From: Oceanispirochaeta sp963676905
GTDB taxonomy: Bacteria > Spirochaetota > Spirochaetia > DSM-2461
Length of the DNA: 64,000 bases
Assembly (NCBI GenBank): GCA_963676905.2
Contig: CAXXVE010000001.1
Coordinates: 4,421,788-4,485,787, forward strand
Direction: 5' to 3'
The number at the start of each line of letters is the position of its first letter. Position 1 is the stretch's first letter. The position numbers and the translations under genes are program-made. The notes under the pieces are model-generated. The model did not search any database. It saw only the letters and a program-made list of their open reading frames with translations, and had not been told where the DNA came from. Shown here one piece after another: positions 40,277 through 50,320 of this stretch.

Positions 40277-42727
40277 TTAGTTGCCCGTTACTTTCTGTCC
40301 GGCAATCCTTCCGGATACCAGAACTTCAGTTACAGCGTTGCCTCCAAGACGGTTTCCTCCGAAGATTCCTCCGGTGACCTCTCCTGCGGCATACAGGCCG
40401 TCGATAATCTGTCCGTCAGCAGTAAGTACCTGACGGTCTGTGTTGATCTTCAGTCCACCCATTGTGTGGTGTGTGGAAGGTGCCAGATAGCGGATGGAGA
40501 GGATTCCCTCCTCATCAAAGCTGCCGTCATCCTTGTAGTTTCCGATAAGAGCGGTTGCCCCTGATTTAGGAATATCAAGATCCTTGAGGGTTCCCTCCCT
40601 GTACTCGGTGTCATACACGGTGATAGTCTCTTTCAGCACATCGTAGGAGATGCCCAGACGCTCTGAGGCATCCTTCAGAGTGCAGAAATACTCCTGACCT
40701 TCGATATCATCGGCACTGCTCTTACCGGCAGCATTCTTGAACTGGATAAAAAGGCCCGAATCTCCACCGTGGGTAAAGGCACCCTGGGCGAGGACGTCCC
40801 TCTCAGCCGATTCATCGACATATCTTTTACCCGCATTAGGTGTGCCTGCAGGGCTGACAAAGATTACATCCTCACCCTTACCGTAGGCAAGAAGTCCCGA
40901 AGTCTGCCAGCTGATGGGCATAAGCTGAGTGAATCCCATCCCCACTGTGTCGGCACCTACTTTCTCGGCCATGGTAATTCCTTCACCGAAGGAGAGGTTT
41001 CTGTTGGTAGTCATCATGGTGTATGGAAGATACTTACTGTCCCAGTACTCATTATTATCCACAACCATCTGCAGATTGGCACCGTAACCGCCAGTTGCAA
41101 GTACAACACCCATATCTGCTGTAATTTCAAGCTCTGTTCCGTCCTGCTTGACAGCTTTCACTCCAGTGACCTTGCCGTCAGCATCTGTGATCAGATCTGT
41201 GGCTGTTGTCAGATACATAATCTCATTCTTGTCATTGGCAGAGAGGATGGTGTTGATGGGTACTGCAAAGTAGGTTCCCCATTTGCCCTCTACCTTCTCT
41301 CCATTGACCATTCCGCCGTCAAATCCGTTGATTCTCTGCCAGAGACAGCCGATCAGGGTTCTTGTGGCTTCGGCATTGTTGAAAACGGCTCCCTGCTCGA
41401 TAAGCCATGCCTTGGTGGGATTGATCTCCCGGCAGACCTGGTCTACAAGCTCAAAGTCACCGTAGATCCATCTGTTCTTGTCAAAATTAAGTCTGAGGCT
41501 TCCATAGTAGGTCTGGAAAATATGAAGTTCAATGGTACTGAAGAGAGTGAGATCAGTCTCATCCATGCCCCCTGCAATCTGGGGTTCCGCCCAGGCAAGG
41601 TAGGCCCGGATCTGGCTCTTCAGGATTCTCAGTGTATCAAGGTACTCTGTATGAACACCCCGCTCTGTCAGATGGTAATCATCAACACTGCTGATTGCTG
41701 ATGGGTCCAGGACTGTCTCATCAAAGGTTTTCTCACTCCAGGAAAGGATCATTTTCAGCGTATCTATGCGTCCCTGTTCGGACTTGGCCTTTGTAAGAAC
41801 CTCTCCTGTAGGCGGATAGACACCGGTGGTGGAATCAGGAGCGGTGGGATCCCATACAAGACACTCCATAACACTCTGGAAGGAGCATCCTGATACGAGT
41901 GTGTTTCCGCCGGCATCCGCCAGCTTCTCGAGAACCAGTACGGTTGCTCCGTTCTGTGCGGCCTGTGCAGCCGCGGAGATACCGGCGCCTCCAGCACCAA
42001 TAACAACCACGTCATAACTGTCTACAATTTTATCTCCCGCTGTAAGAACATAGGGAGAGGCTCCCTTGCGGAGGGCTGTAAGGTCACAGCCGGCCTGGGT
42101 TGCCGCATCCTCAACGGCTGAAATTACAGCATTGCTTGTCAGAGTGGAACTTGTAACAACATCCACACCGGTGGTTGTATGGTCTTTAATAATATCAAAG
42201 AGAACCGCAAAGGCGGTGGTTCCCACATGGTCGGTCTCATGGGAACTTTTTACCTTGATATCTGTAATTTTATCCTCTGAGAAGGTGACATCCAGCTCTA
42301 CCGGGCCGTAGAACCCGTTGCCTTTTCCCGTATAGGTTCCGGCATTGAAGCTTATCTTTTCATCATCTCCGGCAAGACCCATGGCCTTGTCCAGCGCCAG
42401 ACCGGCGGCTTCAATGACAGCATTACTTGTCATGGTTGCCCCGGATACAGCTTCCACATCGGCACTCTGTTTATCAATAATATCCTGTGCAAGCTTCTGC
42501 ATGGCAGGACCGCCGATACCGGGAGTCTCATTTTTTCCGTCGATAGAGACATTGGTAATTTTCTTTTCTGAAACCTCAAGAGAGACAACTACATCTCCCC
42601 CCATTCCCCGGCTGCTGGCGCTGTAGGTTCCCGGTGTATACTTCCCGGAACCGCCGCACCCTGTGACAACCGTCAGAAGAGTGAGGGCCAGAAAGACAGC
42701 CGATGCCGCCTTCAAGACTTTCTTCAT
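40277..42727 (-). CDS. FMN/FAD flavoprotein reductase lipoprotein, two FMN domains
   Basis: 816 residues. A lipoprotein signal ends at VTGCGG (residues 21-26). Two FMN-binding domains follow: the first has VSGATMTSNAVIEA (about 94-107), the covalent flavin attachment motif; the second has VTSSTLTSNAVISA, in which the GAT is lost. From about residue 240 a fumarate reductase-type FAD domain begins (VVVIGAGGAGISAAAQAA, HHTMGGL, GNRLGGNAVTE, and the RDVL arginine of the proton-delivery site). This layout is like urocanate reductase and related periplasmic flavoproteins used in anaerobic respiration. Substrate unknown. Directly downstream of a two-component system. Confidence 0.88.
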   Translation of the reverse strand: MKKVLKAASAVFLALTLLTVVTGCGGSGKYTPGTYSASSRGMGGDVVVSLEVSEKKITNVSIDGKNETPGIGGPAMQKLAQDIIDKQSADVEAVSGATMTSNAVIEAAGLALDKAMGLAGDDEKISFNAGTYTGKGNGFYGPVELDVTFSEDKITDIKVKSSHETDHVGTTAFAVLFDIIKDHTTTGVDVVTSSTLTSNAVISAVEDAATQAGCDLTALRKGASPYVLTAGDKIVDSYDVVVIGAGGAGISAAAQAAQNGATVLVLEKLADAGGNTLVSGCSFQSVMECLVWDPTAPDSTTGVYPPTGEVLTKAKSEQGRIDTLKMILSWSEKTFDETVLDPSAISSVDDYHLTERGVHTEYLDTLRILKSQIRAYLAWAEPQIAGGMDETDLTLFSTIELHIFQTYYGSLRLNFDKNRWIYGDFELVDQVCREINPTKAWLIEQGAVFNNAEATRTLIGCLWQRINGFDGGMVNGEKVEGKWGTYFAVPINTILSANDKNEIMYLTTATDLITDADGKVTGVKAVKQDGTELEITADMGVVLATGGYGANLQMVVDNNEYWDSKYLPYTMMTTNRNLSFGEGITMAEKVGADTVGMGFTQLMPISWQTSGLLAYGKGEDVIFVSPAGTPNAGKRYVDESAERDVLAQGAFTHGGDSGLFIQFKNAAGKSSADDIEGQEYFCTLKDASERLGISYDVLKETITVYDTEYREGTLKDLDIPKSGATALIGNYKDDGSFDEEGILSIRYLAPSTHHTMGGLKINTDRQVLTADGQIIDGLYAAGEVTGGIFGGNRLGGNAVTEVLVSGRIAGQKVTGN

Positions 42728-42812
42728 AATTCAATTTCCTCCAATATAGGTAAAACCATTTATTCCCGTTTTTCAGGGATTAAACTTCAAATGCCTGCTG
42801 TTCCATTTGGAT

Positions 42813-43520
42813 TCATGGTTCCGGAGCAGCACTCTCCTTACAGCTGAAAACATAGCCGGTCCGGGGGATTGTGGAGATAAATCTCGGGGTGGAAGGATCT
42901 GCTTCGATCTTTTTTCTCAGATTGCGTACATGGGAAAAAACAGTGCGCAGATCTCCATAGCTTGGACGCTTCCAGATATGACGGAACAGATCCTCAAACT
43001 GCAGTACCTGATCCTGATTGCTTATAAAGTAGAGAAGAATTTCAAATTCAGTGGGAGAGAGAAAGATCTTCTCCTCTTTGTTGATAAGGAGGTGCTCCTG
43101 CACTGAGAGGGTCATATCACCCAGAGGGATAACCCCATCCCCACCAATGACGTCAGGACTTACTCTGCGGAGAACCGACTCAATATGGGCCTGGAGAACA
43201 GGGCAGCTGAAGGGTTTGGTAAGGTAGTCATCCCCTCCCATTTTCATGGCTCTTACAATTGTGCCGTCATCATCAAGACAGCTTAAAAAGATTATGGGGC
43301 AGTACAGCTTCTTCCGTATCTGAACACAGAGTTCAATGCCGTCCATTCCAGGCAGAAGAATGTCCATAAGAATAAGGTCGTAGAGGGCAAGATCGACAAG
43401 TTCAAGAGCCTGCTCCGCAGATTCTGCGGTAACAGTCTCATAACCGCCGATTTTATCGAGGTAGTGTATGATAATATCTTTAATCTCAGAGTCATCTTCA
43501 ACCAGTAGAATCTTGTACAT
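42813..43520 (-). CDS. OmpR/PhoB-family response regulator
   Basis: About 235 residues from the ATG at 43520 (GGGAG upstream on the minus strand). The receiver domain has VEDDSEI, the phosphorylated aspartate in LILMDILLPGMDG and the lysine in YLTKPFS; the C-terminal winged helix has LSPTEFEILLYF and VRNLRKKIE...GYVF. It lies between the histidine kinase gene and the 816-residue flavoprotein gene on the same strand and most likely controls the latter. All expected residues are present. Confidence 0.93.
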   Translation of the reverse strand: MYKILLVEDDSEIKDIIIHYLDKIGGYETVTAESAEQALELVDLALYDLILMDILLPGMDGIELCVQIRKKLYCPIIFLSCLDDDGTIVRAMKMGGDDYLTKPFSCPVLQAHIESVLRRVSPDVIGGDGVIPLGDMTLSVQEHLLINKEEKIFLSPTEFEILLYFISNQDQVLQFEDLFRHIWKRPSYGDLRTVFSHVRNLRKKIEADPSTPRFISTIPRTGYVFSCKESAAPEP

Positions 43521-43619
43521 ACTCTCCCTCAAAAATGTGCAGACCAGTTAAGATAAAAAAATACTGATTAGATTGTATAATAAAATATCCAATAGAGTGA
43601 TGAAATTGTGATGAATTTT

Positions 43620-45554
43620 TCAGGATTTTAACTGCAGATAGACTGTAAAGCGGCTTCCCCTGCCTGGTGTACTGTCAACTTCGATAGTTCCCCCATGGTT
43701 TTTTACTATAAAATCCGCAATAGACAGTCCCAGCCCCGTATTGCCTCCGGCCCCCTTGCTTTTGTAGCGTTCAAACAGGAAAGCCTGCTTCTCCGTGCTT
43801 ATCCCCTCACCATAATCTGTTACTGAAACTCCGGCCCGGATCTCATCAGCCTGAAAACACTCAATCAGGACAACACCTTTATCTGCTGTGTAGCGGACAG
43901 CGTTATCAATAATATTATCCAATGCCTGCCGCAGTCTGAAGGGATCTCCATAGACCATAATTTCACCGCCACCGCAGCTGAACTCGACCACAATGGATCG
44001 TTTCATACAGATGTCCCGGGTCTCGGGTAAAATGATTGTCTTCAGGAAGTCTGCCAGAGAGAAGTCATAAAAGTTGAACTGTATCTCTCCGTCCTCAAGC
44101 CTGGAGATCAGAAACATATCATTGACAAAGCGGTTCAGATAATCCGTCTTGCGGCGGAGGGATGTCAGGTATTTCTCAATGGCGCCAGGTTCTCCCCTTT
44201 TGTCCTCAAGCATGTCAATGTAACCGCTCAGGGCGAAGAGGGGGCTTCTTATATTGTGAACCATATCGGTCATAAAGTGCTGTCTTTTCTTCTGAATCTG
44301 AAGCAGATCTTCACGGGATTCCCTGAGTTTCCTTGTCTTCTCAAGGACCCTGCTTTCCAGATTGACAGACAGCTGGCTGGCTTCGTCAAACTTCATTGCG
44401 AACTTTCTGGTTGTGGCAATAGCAAAACTAATAAAGTAGGCGATATTGAAATACTGAGCCGGAAGAATCTGCACATCCACAACTCCCTGAGGAATAAAAC
44501 CTACCGAGAGAAATGTGTAGAAGAGGCAGTTTACAAATGCCAGGCTGCAGCCCAAAAGAAGGAGGATTGCCTCCCTTATGCCTCTGATAAGCCCTTTTAT
44601 AAGAATATAGATCTGCACTGCAAAATAAATGAGCCGTGAAAAACGCAGGATTATCCCCGAGACATCCAGGTTGATAAGGGAGAACAGGAGAGAGATCCCA
44701 AAAACAGAGAGCACAAGGGCATCAGTCTTCTTGCCCGGTATCTCGGGAAGAAACTGCCTGCAGATAAAGTAGTTGATAAATGAGAACTGGGCATAGAACC
44801 CGACACTTCCCAGGGGCAGTATGAACAGCGGGTATCTTGGAATAAGGAGGAAGTGAAACAGTTCAAAGCAGACTCCCACAGCCAGTAGGAGAAGATATGT
44901 CTCGGTGCGTTTATATAAATAGAGGCTCAGACAGATCAGTATAAGCATAAGAGAGAGTCCCGTGGCAATCTGATCTGAGATGATCCACAATGCCCAGGTT
45001 CTGCGGAACTGGGACTTCTCACCCAGAAGGACTCCCTGGTAGATATCGTAGGAGGAGTGATCCGCAACCTGAAGAACAAAGTCGAATACCGGACCATCCC
45101 CCCGGTACTCGGATAGAGGGAAGTACTCGGTGGATGAGATGGCACTCCCTCCGTCCCCCAGAACTTCCTTTCCATTGACCCAGAGCCTGCTTTTATGGGG
45201 TCGGGGCAACATGAAAACAAAATCGGAGCGGTCAGCGGCAAGCCGGAAGCTGTAGGTATTCCCGCTCATTTTCCTCACATGCTGTATATCCTTTGTATAG
45301 CTCCAGGGGTTTTCTGCAAGCTCCGGGGGGGTAAGGGTACCTCTGTAGCCTTTCCACTCCCCTGTCAGCATTACAGGTCTTGCGGGAGAAACAAAGCCGA
45401 TACCGTCAATCAGCCCCTCACGGGCAGCAAGAACAGGGGTATTGAAATTCATCGATACCATCAGAACGAGCACTGCAGCGGGCAGAGCCATAACTGCCGC
45501 AGGCAGCAGAAACTTTCTGAGAAGGCTGCCTCCTGCACTGGAAGACATGTTCAT
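43620..45554 (-). CDS. 7TMR-DISM sensor histidine kinase
   Basis: 644 residues. After an N-terminal helix comes an extracytoplasmic beta-rich domain (about residues 35-180, with YSFRLAADRSDF and HKSRLWVNGKE), then seven transmembrane helices (about 185-390), a short coiled coil and the kinase. H box MVHNIRSPLFALSG (about 430), N box NIIDNAVRYTA, G1 DYGEGIS and G2 GNTGLGLSIA are all present. This receptor type senses periplasmic ligands, often carbohydrates or other small molecules. Its start is two bases after the flavodoxin stop, so the three genes form one operon with the response regulator. Confidence 0.92.
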   Translation of the reverse strand: MNMSSSAGGSLLRKFLLPAAVMALPAAVLVLMVSMNFNTPVLAAREGLIDGIGFVSPARPVMLTGEWKGYRGTLTPPELAENPWSYTKDIQHVRKMSGNTYSFRLAADRSDFVFMLPRPHKSRLWVNGKEVLGDGGSAISSTEYFPLSEYRGDGPVFDFVLQVADHSSYDIYQGVLLGEKSQFRRTWALWIISDQIATGLSLMLILICLSLYLYKRTETYLLLLAVGVCFELFHFLLIPRYPLFILPLGSVGFYAQFSFINYFICRQFLPEIPGKKTDALVLSVFGISLLFSLINLDVSGIILRFSRLIYFAVQIYILIKGLIRGIREAILLLLGCSLAFVNCLFYTFLSVGFIPQGVVDVQILPAQYFNIAYFISFAIATTRKFAMKFDEASQLSVNLESRVLEKTRKLRESREDLLQIQKKRQHFMTDMVHNIRSPLFALSGYIDMLEDKRGEPGAIEKYLTSLRRKTDYLNRFVNDMFLISRLEDGEIQFNFYDFSLADFLKTIILPETRDICMKRSIVVEFSCGGGEIMVYGDPFRLRQALDNIIDNAVRYTADKGVVLIECFQADEIRAGVSVTDYGEGISTEKQAFLFERYKSKGAGGNTGLGLSIADFIVKNHGGTIEVDSTPGRGSRFTVYLQLKS

Positions 45555-45556
45555 CT

Positions 45557-46036
45557 TCAGTCTGCCAGCCCCAGGTTCTGCAGGAGGGCGGACACAGCCT
45601 GTTCGGCTCCCGAAGTACCGTAAAGATCAAGTTCCCCGGCTATGAGGGCTCCGGGGCAGCTGCGTCTGACATCTTCTATATACCGGCCCTTCCCTCCCCC
45701 GCCATGAGACAGAAAAGGGATTATCCTTACATCATGGAATTCTCCGCTGTTCAGAAAGGAGAGAACCGGAGGAGCCATGGTACTGCACCAGTTGGGTGAG
45801 CCTATGAAAAGAGTATCAAAATCACCGGGGCTTTGCAGAGTATCTTTCAACTCCGGCATAATTCCCGCCCGGATCTCCTCACGGGCCCGCTTAAGGCAGG
45901 TGCTGTAATTTTCAGAGTACTCATCCACAGGGGTGATTCTATAAAGGCGTCCCCCTGTTTTCTCCTGTAATATTTTTGCAATCCCTTCAGTACTGCCTGA
46001 CCAGGAGTAATAGGCTATAAGAATTCTACTGCTCAT
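45557..46036 (-). CDS. flavodoxin-like protein
   Basis: 159 residues with the flavodoxin fold. The FMN phosphate loop is YYSWSGSTEGIA (residues 9-20), followed by the FIGSPNWCSTMAPPVLSF and FLSHGGGGKG loops that hold the isoalloxazine ring. It belongs to the flavodoxin_4/WrbA-like short group. As first gene of the operon with the histidine kinase, response regulator and, further on, the flavoprotein reductase, it may be an electron donor or redox reporter for that system. Cytoplasmic. Confidence 0.88.
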   Translation of the reverse strand: MSSRILIAYYSWSGSTEGIAKILQEKTGGRLYRITPVDEYSENYSTCLKRAREEIRAGIMPELKDTLQSPGDFDTLFIGSPNWCSTMAPPVLSFLNSGEFHDVRIIPFLSHGGGGKGRYIEDVRRSCPGALIAGELDLYGTSGAEQAVSALLQNLGLAD

Positions 46037-46203
46037 ATATCATGTCCTTCCGGTTTCCGGATTCATTTTTAAACCAACTCATTATAACATCTTTTCCCTT
46101 AACCCCCATATGGGTTCTCTTTTAAATATCCTTATAAATTCTTTATGCCGTCACTCCTTAAAACAGTGATCACAGAATCATTTTGTTGTATAAATAAGGG
46201 GAT

Positions 46204-48471
46204 ATGAAAAAAAAGTTCGGAACCTTCAAAGGTGTTTTTGTGCCCTCTACCGAGGCGATTCTGGGAACAGTTCTTTTTCTGCTGATGCCCCTGCTTGTTG
46301 CGGATGTGGGGCTCTTTCCCATGCTATTTATTGTCATTCTGGCCCATACGGTCACCGTATCCACCAGCTTTTCACTGGCCGACTGCGCCACCAACCTGAC
46401 GACCATCGAGGGGGGCGGTATGTACGCCCTGGCCAAGAAGTCACTGGGCAATGCCATGGGAGGCTCCATCGGCATCATGCTCTACCTTGCACAGGCCGCA
46501 TCCGTCGGATTCTATTCCATCGGTTTTGCCGAGCCCCTTCAGCCCCTTCTGGCACCTCTGCTTGATTTCATCCCCCTTTTCAGGGATTTCTCCCCCGAAG
46601 GGATACTCCTGCAGAAACAGCTTCTGGCCTCTTTCTTCTTTGTCATCTTCTTTATCATTGTTATGGGTGGAGCTGATTTCACCCTGAAACTGCAGCTTTT
46701 GATCCTTGTGGTCCTTGGTGTCAGCGTTGGAGCCATTCTCTTCTCACCAGCCCTGGGAATATCCTATGAAGGCAGCCCTCTTTTTCAGAACACTCCCAAC
46801 ATCCGGGGAAACCGGCCGTTGACCCTTGGGATATTTTTTCTGGCCTTTACCCAGTTCTTTCCCGCTGTAACGGGCATCAGTACCGGGGTGGGAATGAGCG
46901 GCGACCTGAAAAATCCCGGAAGGAGTATCGTCCGGGGAACATTTTCGGCGATCCTTGTCACCATGGCGGTTTATCTTATTGTCACTGTAATCTTCTCATT
47001 TGTAGACAGGTCCATGATTCTCACCGGCTACAGCGGTATGAATCCGCAGGGTAGGCTTCTTACAGACCTCTTCGGTCTGGGTAAGCCCATGCCTGCCGGC
47101 CTGCCGGGTCTTCTTATTCTGCTTGGAGTTCTCTTTGCCACATCCTCTTCAGCCCTGAGCGTCTTTATGACAGGCCCCCGGACCCTGCAGTTTCTGGCGA
47201 AGGACAAGATTCTTCCCGAAAAGCTCGGGTTCCTTGAAAAAGATTTTGTTGAGGGCGGATCAGAGCCCCGTTATGCGGTTCTTGTAACCGCGGTGCTGGG
47301 TTTCGGCATCATATGGATGGGAAGCATCAACTTCGCCGCCACCGTCGTCGGTATCCTCTTCCTCGTTGTGTACGGCTGGGTAAACGGTGCTGCATTTCTG
47401 GAAAGGATCAGCCGCAACCCCTCCTTCCGTCCGACCTTCAAGGGGCACTGGCTGATATCCTTCTACGGTTTTATATCCTGCCTGGCAGCGATATCCCTTT
47501 TCAACTGGAAAGTGGGGCTGCTGATCTTCCTCTCCCAGTTCGGTATGTTCCGGCTGATCCTCAGATTCAAGGCTGAGGGAAAGCTTGAGGGAGTCTGGTG
47601 GGGATTCCTCTTCCGTCTTATCACAAGAGCCCTTGGAAGTCTGGGCGGCATTGTTCAGGGGTCACGGAACTGGCGGCCCGTTATAGCAGCCTTTGCCTAC
47701 AGAGAGGAGTTTGATATATGGAAGCAGATTGCCTTTCTTTCAGAAAAACTTGCCTCCTATCAGGGACTTGTCAGCCTCAATATAATGCGTCCCGCTAAAT
47801 TCGACGGAGAGGCGGCGGACTGTTCAAACCTATCCATCCCGGCTGTGGAGATCCACTCATCCTCCCCGGGTCCGTCCATCCTTGCCCTCATGGGCAGCTG
47901 CCAGCACAGCGGCATTGCTCCCAATACGGTGCTGATCCAGTACAACAGCAAACTTGAAAATGTGAAAATCCTCAATCAGGCTCTCAACCTGAACAAGAAC
48001 ATCCTCTTTTTGAAAAACGGAGAGCGCTTCAAAACAGGCGGCACCCTGGACATCTGGTGGCGGGGAGAGCAGAACGGAAACCTGATGGTTCTGCTGGCCT
48101 ATATTATGAACCTCTCTTCCGAGGAGAGGGACAGGTATGATCTGAGAATAATCAGGAAGCTCGGAGGAAATGAAGACAAGGAGCAAGCGGAGACGGAACT
48201 GCAGGAACTTTTAAAGAACGCCCGCCTCTCCGGAGAGATTCTGATTCTTGACGAACCGGAGACCCCCTTCAAGGATATGCTGGACCGGATATCAGCCTCA
48301 GCAAGCCTTGTCATGATGGGGCTTCCAGGAAACTATGCGAATGAGAACGAGAGCCGTTCCCTCTTTAAACTGAACGAGTTCTTCTTTGACAAGGAGATTA
48401 ACAGTTACAGCAATCTTCCGGCCATCCTGTTTATCCGCTCGTCCAGGCGGATGATCCTGATGGAGGATTAG
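46204..48471 (+). CDS. SLC12-like cation-chloride/amino acid transporter
   Basis: 755 residues. Residues 10-460 hold about twelve transmembrane helices of the APC superfamily (GVFVPSTEAILGTVLFLLMP, FTQFFPAVTGISTGVGMSGDLKNPGRSI), and the AVTGISTGVGMSGDLK segment resembles the TM6 region of Na-K-Cl cotransporters. The C-terminal 290 residues form a large cytoplasmic domain as in SLC12 proteins. Bacterial members are poorly studied. Not in an obvious operon; the ACT/UPF0210 pair follows on the same strand. Ion specificity cannot be read from the sequence. Confidence 0.85.
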   Translation: MKKKFGTFKGVFVPSTEAILGTVLFLLMPLLVADVGLFPMLFIVILAHTVTVSTSFSLADCATNLTTIEGGGMYALAKKSLGNAMGGSIGIMLYLAQAASVGFYSIGFAEPLQPLLAPLLDFIPLFRDFSPEGILLQKQLLASFFFVIFFIIVMGGADFTLKLQLLILVVLGVSVGAILFSPALGISYEGSPLFQNTPNIRGNRPLTLGIFFLAFTQFFPAVTGISTGVGMSGDLKNPGRSIVRGTFSAILVTMAVYLIVTVIFSFVDRSMILTGYSGMNPQGRLLTDLFGLGKPMPAGLPGLLILLGVLFATSSSALSVFMTGPRTLQFLAKDKILPEKLGFLEKDFVEGGSEPRYAVLVTAVLGFGIIWMGSINFAATVVGILFLVVYGWVNGAAFLERISRNPSFRPTFKGHWLISFYGFISCLAAISLFNWKVGLLIFLSQFGMFRLILRFKAEGKLEGVWWGFLFRLITRALGSLGGIVQGSRNWRPVIAAFAYREEFDIWKQIAFLSEKLASYQGLVSLNIMRPAKFDGEAADCSNLSIPAVEIHSSSPGPSILALMGSCQHSGIAPNTVLIQYNSKLENVKILNQALNLNKNILFLKNGERFKTGGTLDIWWRGEQNGNLMVLLAYIMNLSSEERDRYDLRIIRKLGGNEDKEQAETELQELLKNARLSGEILILDEPETPFKDMLDRISASASLVMMGLPGNYANENESRSLFKLNEFFFDKEINSYSNLPAILFIRSSRRMILMED

Positions 48472-48555
48472 TGGAACTCTATGGAGACTTATCTCAGAAA
48501 GAGATATAGTGGGAACCTGAACAGTGAAATGACAAGGGTATGAAGGAGACATACA

Positions 48556-48831
48556 TTGGAAGGAAAAGCAATCATAACAGTTGTCGGAAAGGACAAGGTC
48601 GGGATCATCTATTCGGTAACCAAAGTACTGGCCGAGAACAATGTGAATGTAGAAGATATCAGTCAGACCATACTTCAGGACTATTTTACCATGATGATGA
48701 TGGTGAACCTGTCTGAAGTTAAATGCGAATTCAAAGAACTTCAGGATATTCTCGACAGTCTCGGAAAAGAGCTGGGTCTCTCCATCAGAATTCAGCGGGA
48801 AGAGATCTTCGACTACATGCATGAGATTTAA
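48556..48831 (+). CDS. ACT domain protein (UPF0237)
   Basis: 91 residues starting at TTG 48556 with AAGGAG seven bases before it. It is a single ACT domain: IITVVGKDKVGIIYSVTKVLAENNVNVEDISQTI, with the glycine at the ligand-binding turn. These small proteins are nearly always found next to the UPF0210 gene, as here (34 bases downstream). They probably bind an amino acid or related ligand; the role is unknown. Confidence 0.93.
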   Translation: MEGKAIITVVGKDKVGIIYSVTKVLAENNVNVEDISQTILQDYFTMMMMVNLSEVKCEFKELQDILDSLGKELGLSIRIQREEIFDYMHEI

Positions 48832-48864
48832 GGCAGAACCGGTAGAGATCAGCGGAGGAAGACT

Positions 48865-50223
48865 TTGAAGAGACAGAAGAATGTATTAGAAACCATTCAT
48901 ATGATTGATAAAGAGAAACTCGATATAAGAACCATTACCATGGGAATATCCCTGATGGACTGTATCGATGGTGACGGAAAGAAGTCGCGGCAGAAGATCT
49001 ATGACAAGATCACCCGGTATGCCGAAAACCTTGTAACTGTCGGCAACCAGATAGAAACGGAGTACGGGATTCCCATTATCAACAAACGTATTTCCGTAAC
49101 CCCCATATCCCTGATCGCCGGCGCCAGCAGCGACACCGACTATGTGGAATATGCAAAAATACTCGACAAAGCCGCCAGGGAAGTGGGGGTCAACTTTATC
49201 GGAGGATTCTCCGCACTGGTCCAGAAGGGATTCGCCAAGGGTGACCGTATCCTGATTGACTCCATCCCTGCCGCCTTAAGCGAGACAGAGCGCGTCTGCT
49301 CTTCGGTCAACCTGGCCAGCTCCAAGGCAGGTATTAATCTGGATGCCGTCAAACAGATGGGTACAATCATCAAAGAGACAGCCAGACTGACAAAGGACCA
49401 GGACTCCATCGGCTGCGCCAAGCTTGTTGTTTTTGCCAACGCCGTAGACGACAACCCCTTTATGGCCGGTGCCTTCCATGGTGTAGGTGAGCCCGAAGCC
49501 GTAATCAATGTGGGGGTCAGCGGTCCTGGAACTGTTAAGCGGGCTCTTGAAAAAGTGAAGGGCCAGCCCATTCAGGATGTAGCTGAGAACATCAAGAAAA
49601 CAGCCTTTAAGATTACACGTGCCGGTCAGCTTGTGGGCAATGAAGTTTCAAGAAGACTGGATGTCCCCTTCGGGATTCTGGACCTCTCCCTTGCCCCTAC
49701 TCCCGAGGTGGGAGACAGCGTGGCCCGGATCTTTGAAGAGATAGGACTGGGAGCAGCCGGCGCCCACGGGACCACTGCAGCCCTGGCCCTCCTCAACGAT
49801 GCTGTCAAGAAGGGCGGTATTATGGCCTCCTCCTCGGTGGGCGGTTTAAGCGGCGCCTTTATCCCTGTCAGTGAGGATGAGGGAATGATCAGCGCCGTTC
49901 AGAACGGAGCCCTTACCTTCGACAAGCTCGAAGCCATGACAAGTGTCTGTTCGGTGGGACTCGATATGATAGCCATACCCGGTGACACTCCCGACACAAC
50001 AATCTCCGGCATGATAGCCGATGAGGCGGCTATCGGAGTCATCAATAACAAGACCACCGCCGTCAGGGTCATCCCTGTTCACGGCAAAGATGTGGGAGAC
50101 ACAGCCGAGTTCGGCGGCCTTCTGGGCTATGCGCCGATCCTGCCTGTGAGCAAGTTCAGCTCTGCTGACTTTATCAACAGGGGAGGACGGATTCCCGCCC
50201 CTATCCACAGCTTCAAAAACTGA
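48865..50223 (+). CDS. UPF0210 / DUF711 family protein
   Basis: 452 residues, TTG start with GAGGAAG upstream. Full-length member of UPF0210, with IRTITMGISLMDCIDGD near the start, FIGGFSALVQKGFAKGD, ANAVDDNPFMAGAFHG, VGVSGPGTVKRALE and the C-terminal FGGLLGYAPILPVSKFSSADFINRGGRIPAP. The family resembles formate-lyase-like barrels in structure but its reaction is unknown. Paired with the ACT protein. A bidirectional terminator follows. Confidence 0.93.
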   Translation: MKRQKNVLETIHMIDKEKLDIRTITMGISLMDCIDGDGKKSRQKIYDKITRYAENLVTVGNQIETEYGIPIINKRISVTPISLIAGASSDTDYVEYAKILDKAAREVGVNFIGGFSALVQKGFAKGDRILIDSIPAALSETERVCSSVNLASSKAGINLDAVKQMGTIIKETARLTKDQDSIGCAKLVVFANAVDDNPFMAGAFHGVGEPEAVINVGVSGPGTVKRALEKVKGQPIQDVAENIKKTAFKITRAGQLVGNEVSRRLDVPFGILDLSLAPTPEVGDSVARIFEEIGLGAAGAHGTTAALALLNDAVKKGGIMASSSVGGLSGAFIPVSEDEGMISAVQNGALTFDKLEAMTSVCSVGLDMIAIPGDTPDTTISGMIADEAAIGVINNKTTAVRVIPVHGKDVGDTAEFGGLLGYAPILPVSKFSSADFINRGGRIPAPIHSFKN

Positions 50224-50240
50224 TTTCCTTTTATAAATGA

Positions 50241-50281
50241 AAACAGCCCTGTTCCGTTTTCCGGTCCAGGGCTGTTTTTTA
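50241..50281. terminator. bidirectional terminator
   Basis: AACAGCCCTG and CAGGGCTGTT, 10-bp stem, with T run on the plus strand and a shorter T run on the minus strand. It serves UPF0210 (plus) and the converging flavoprotein gene (minus). Confidence 0.9.
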
Positions 50282-50320
50282 TTTCAGACTATAACAATAT
50301 AAGATCAGCTGATCTTAATA

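Noticed and set aside
40769..41701. Long open frame on the plus strand (310 codons)
   Set aside because: It lies antisense inside the 816-residue flavoprotein gene, has no ribosome binding site and encodes no recognisable domain; a shadow of codon bias.
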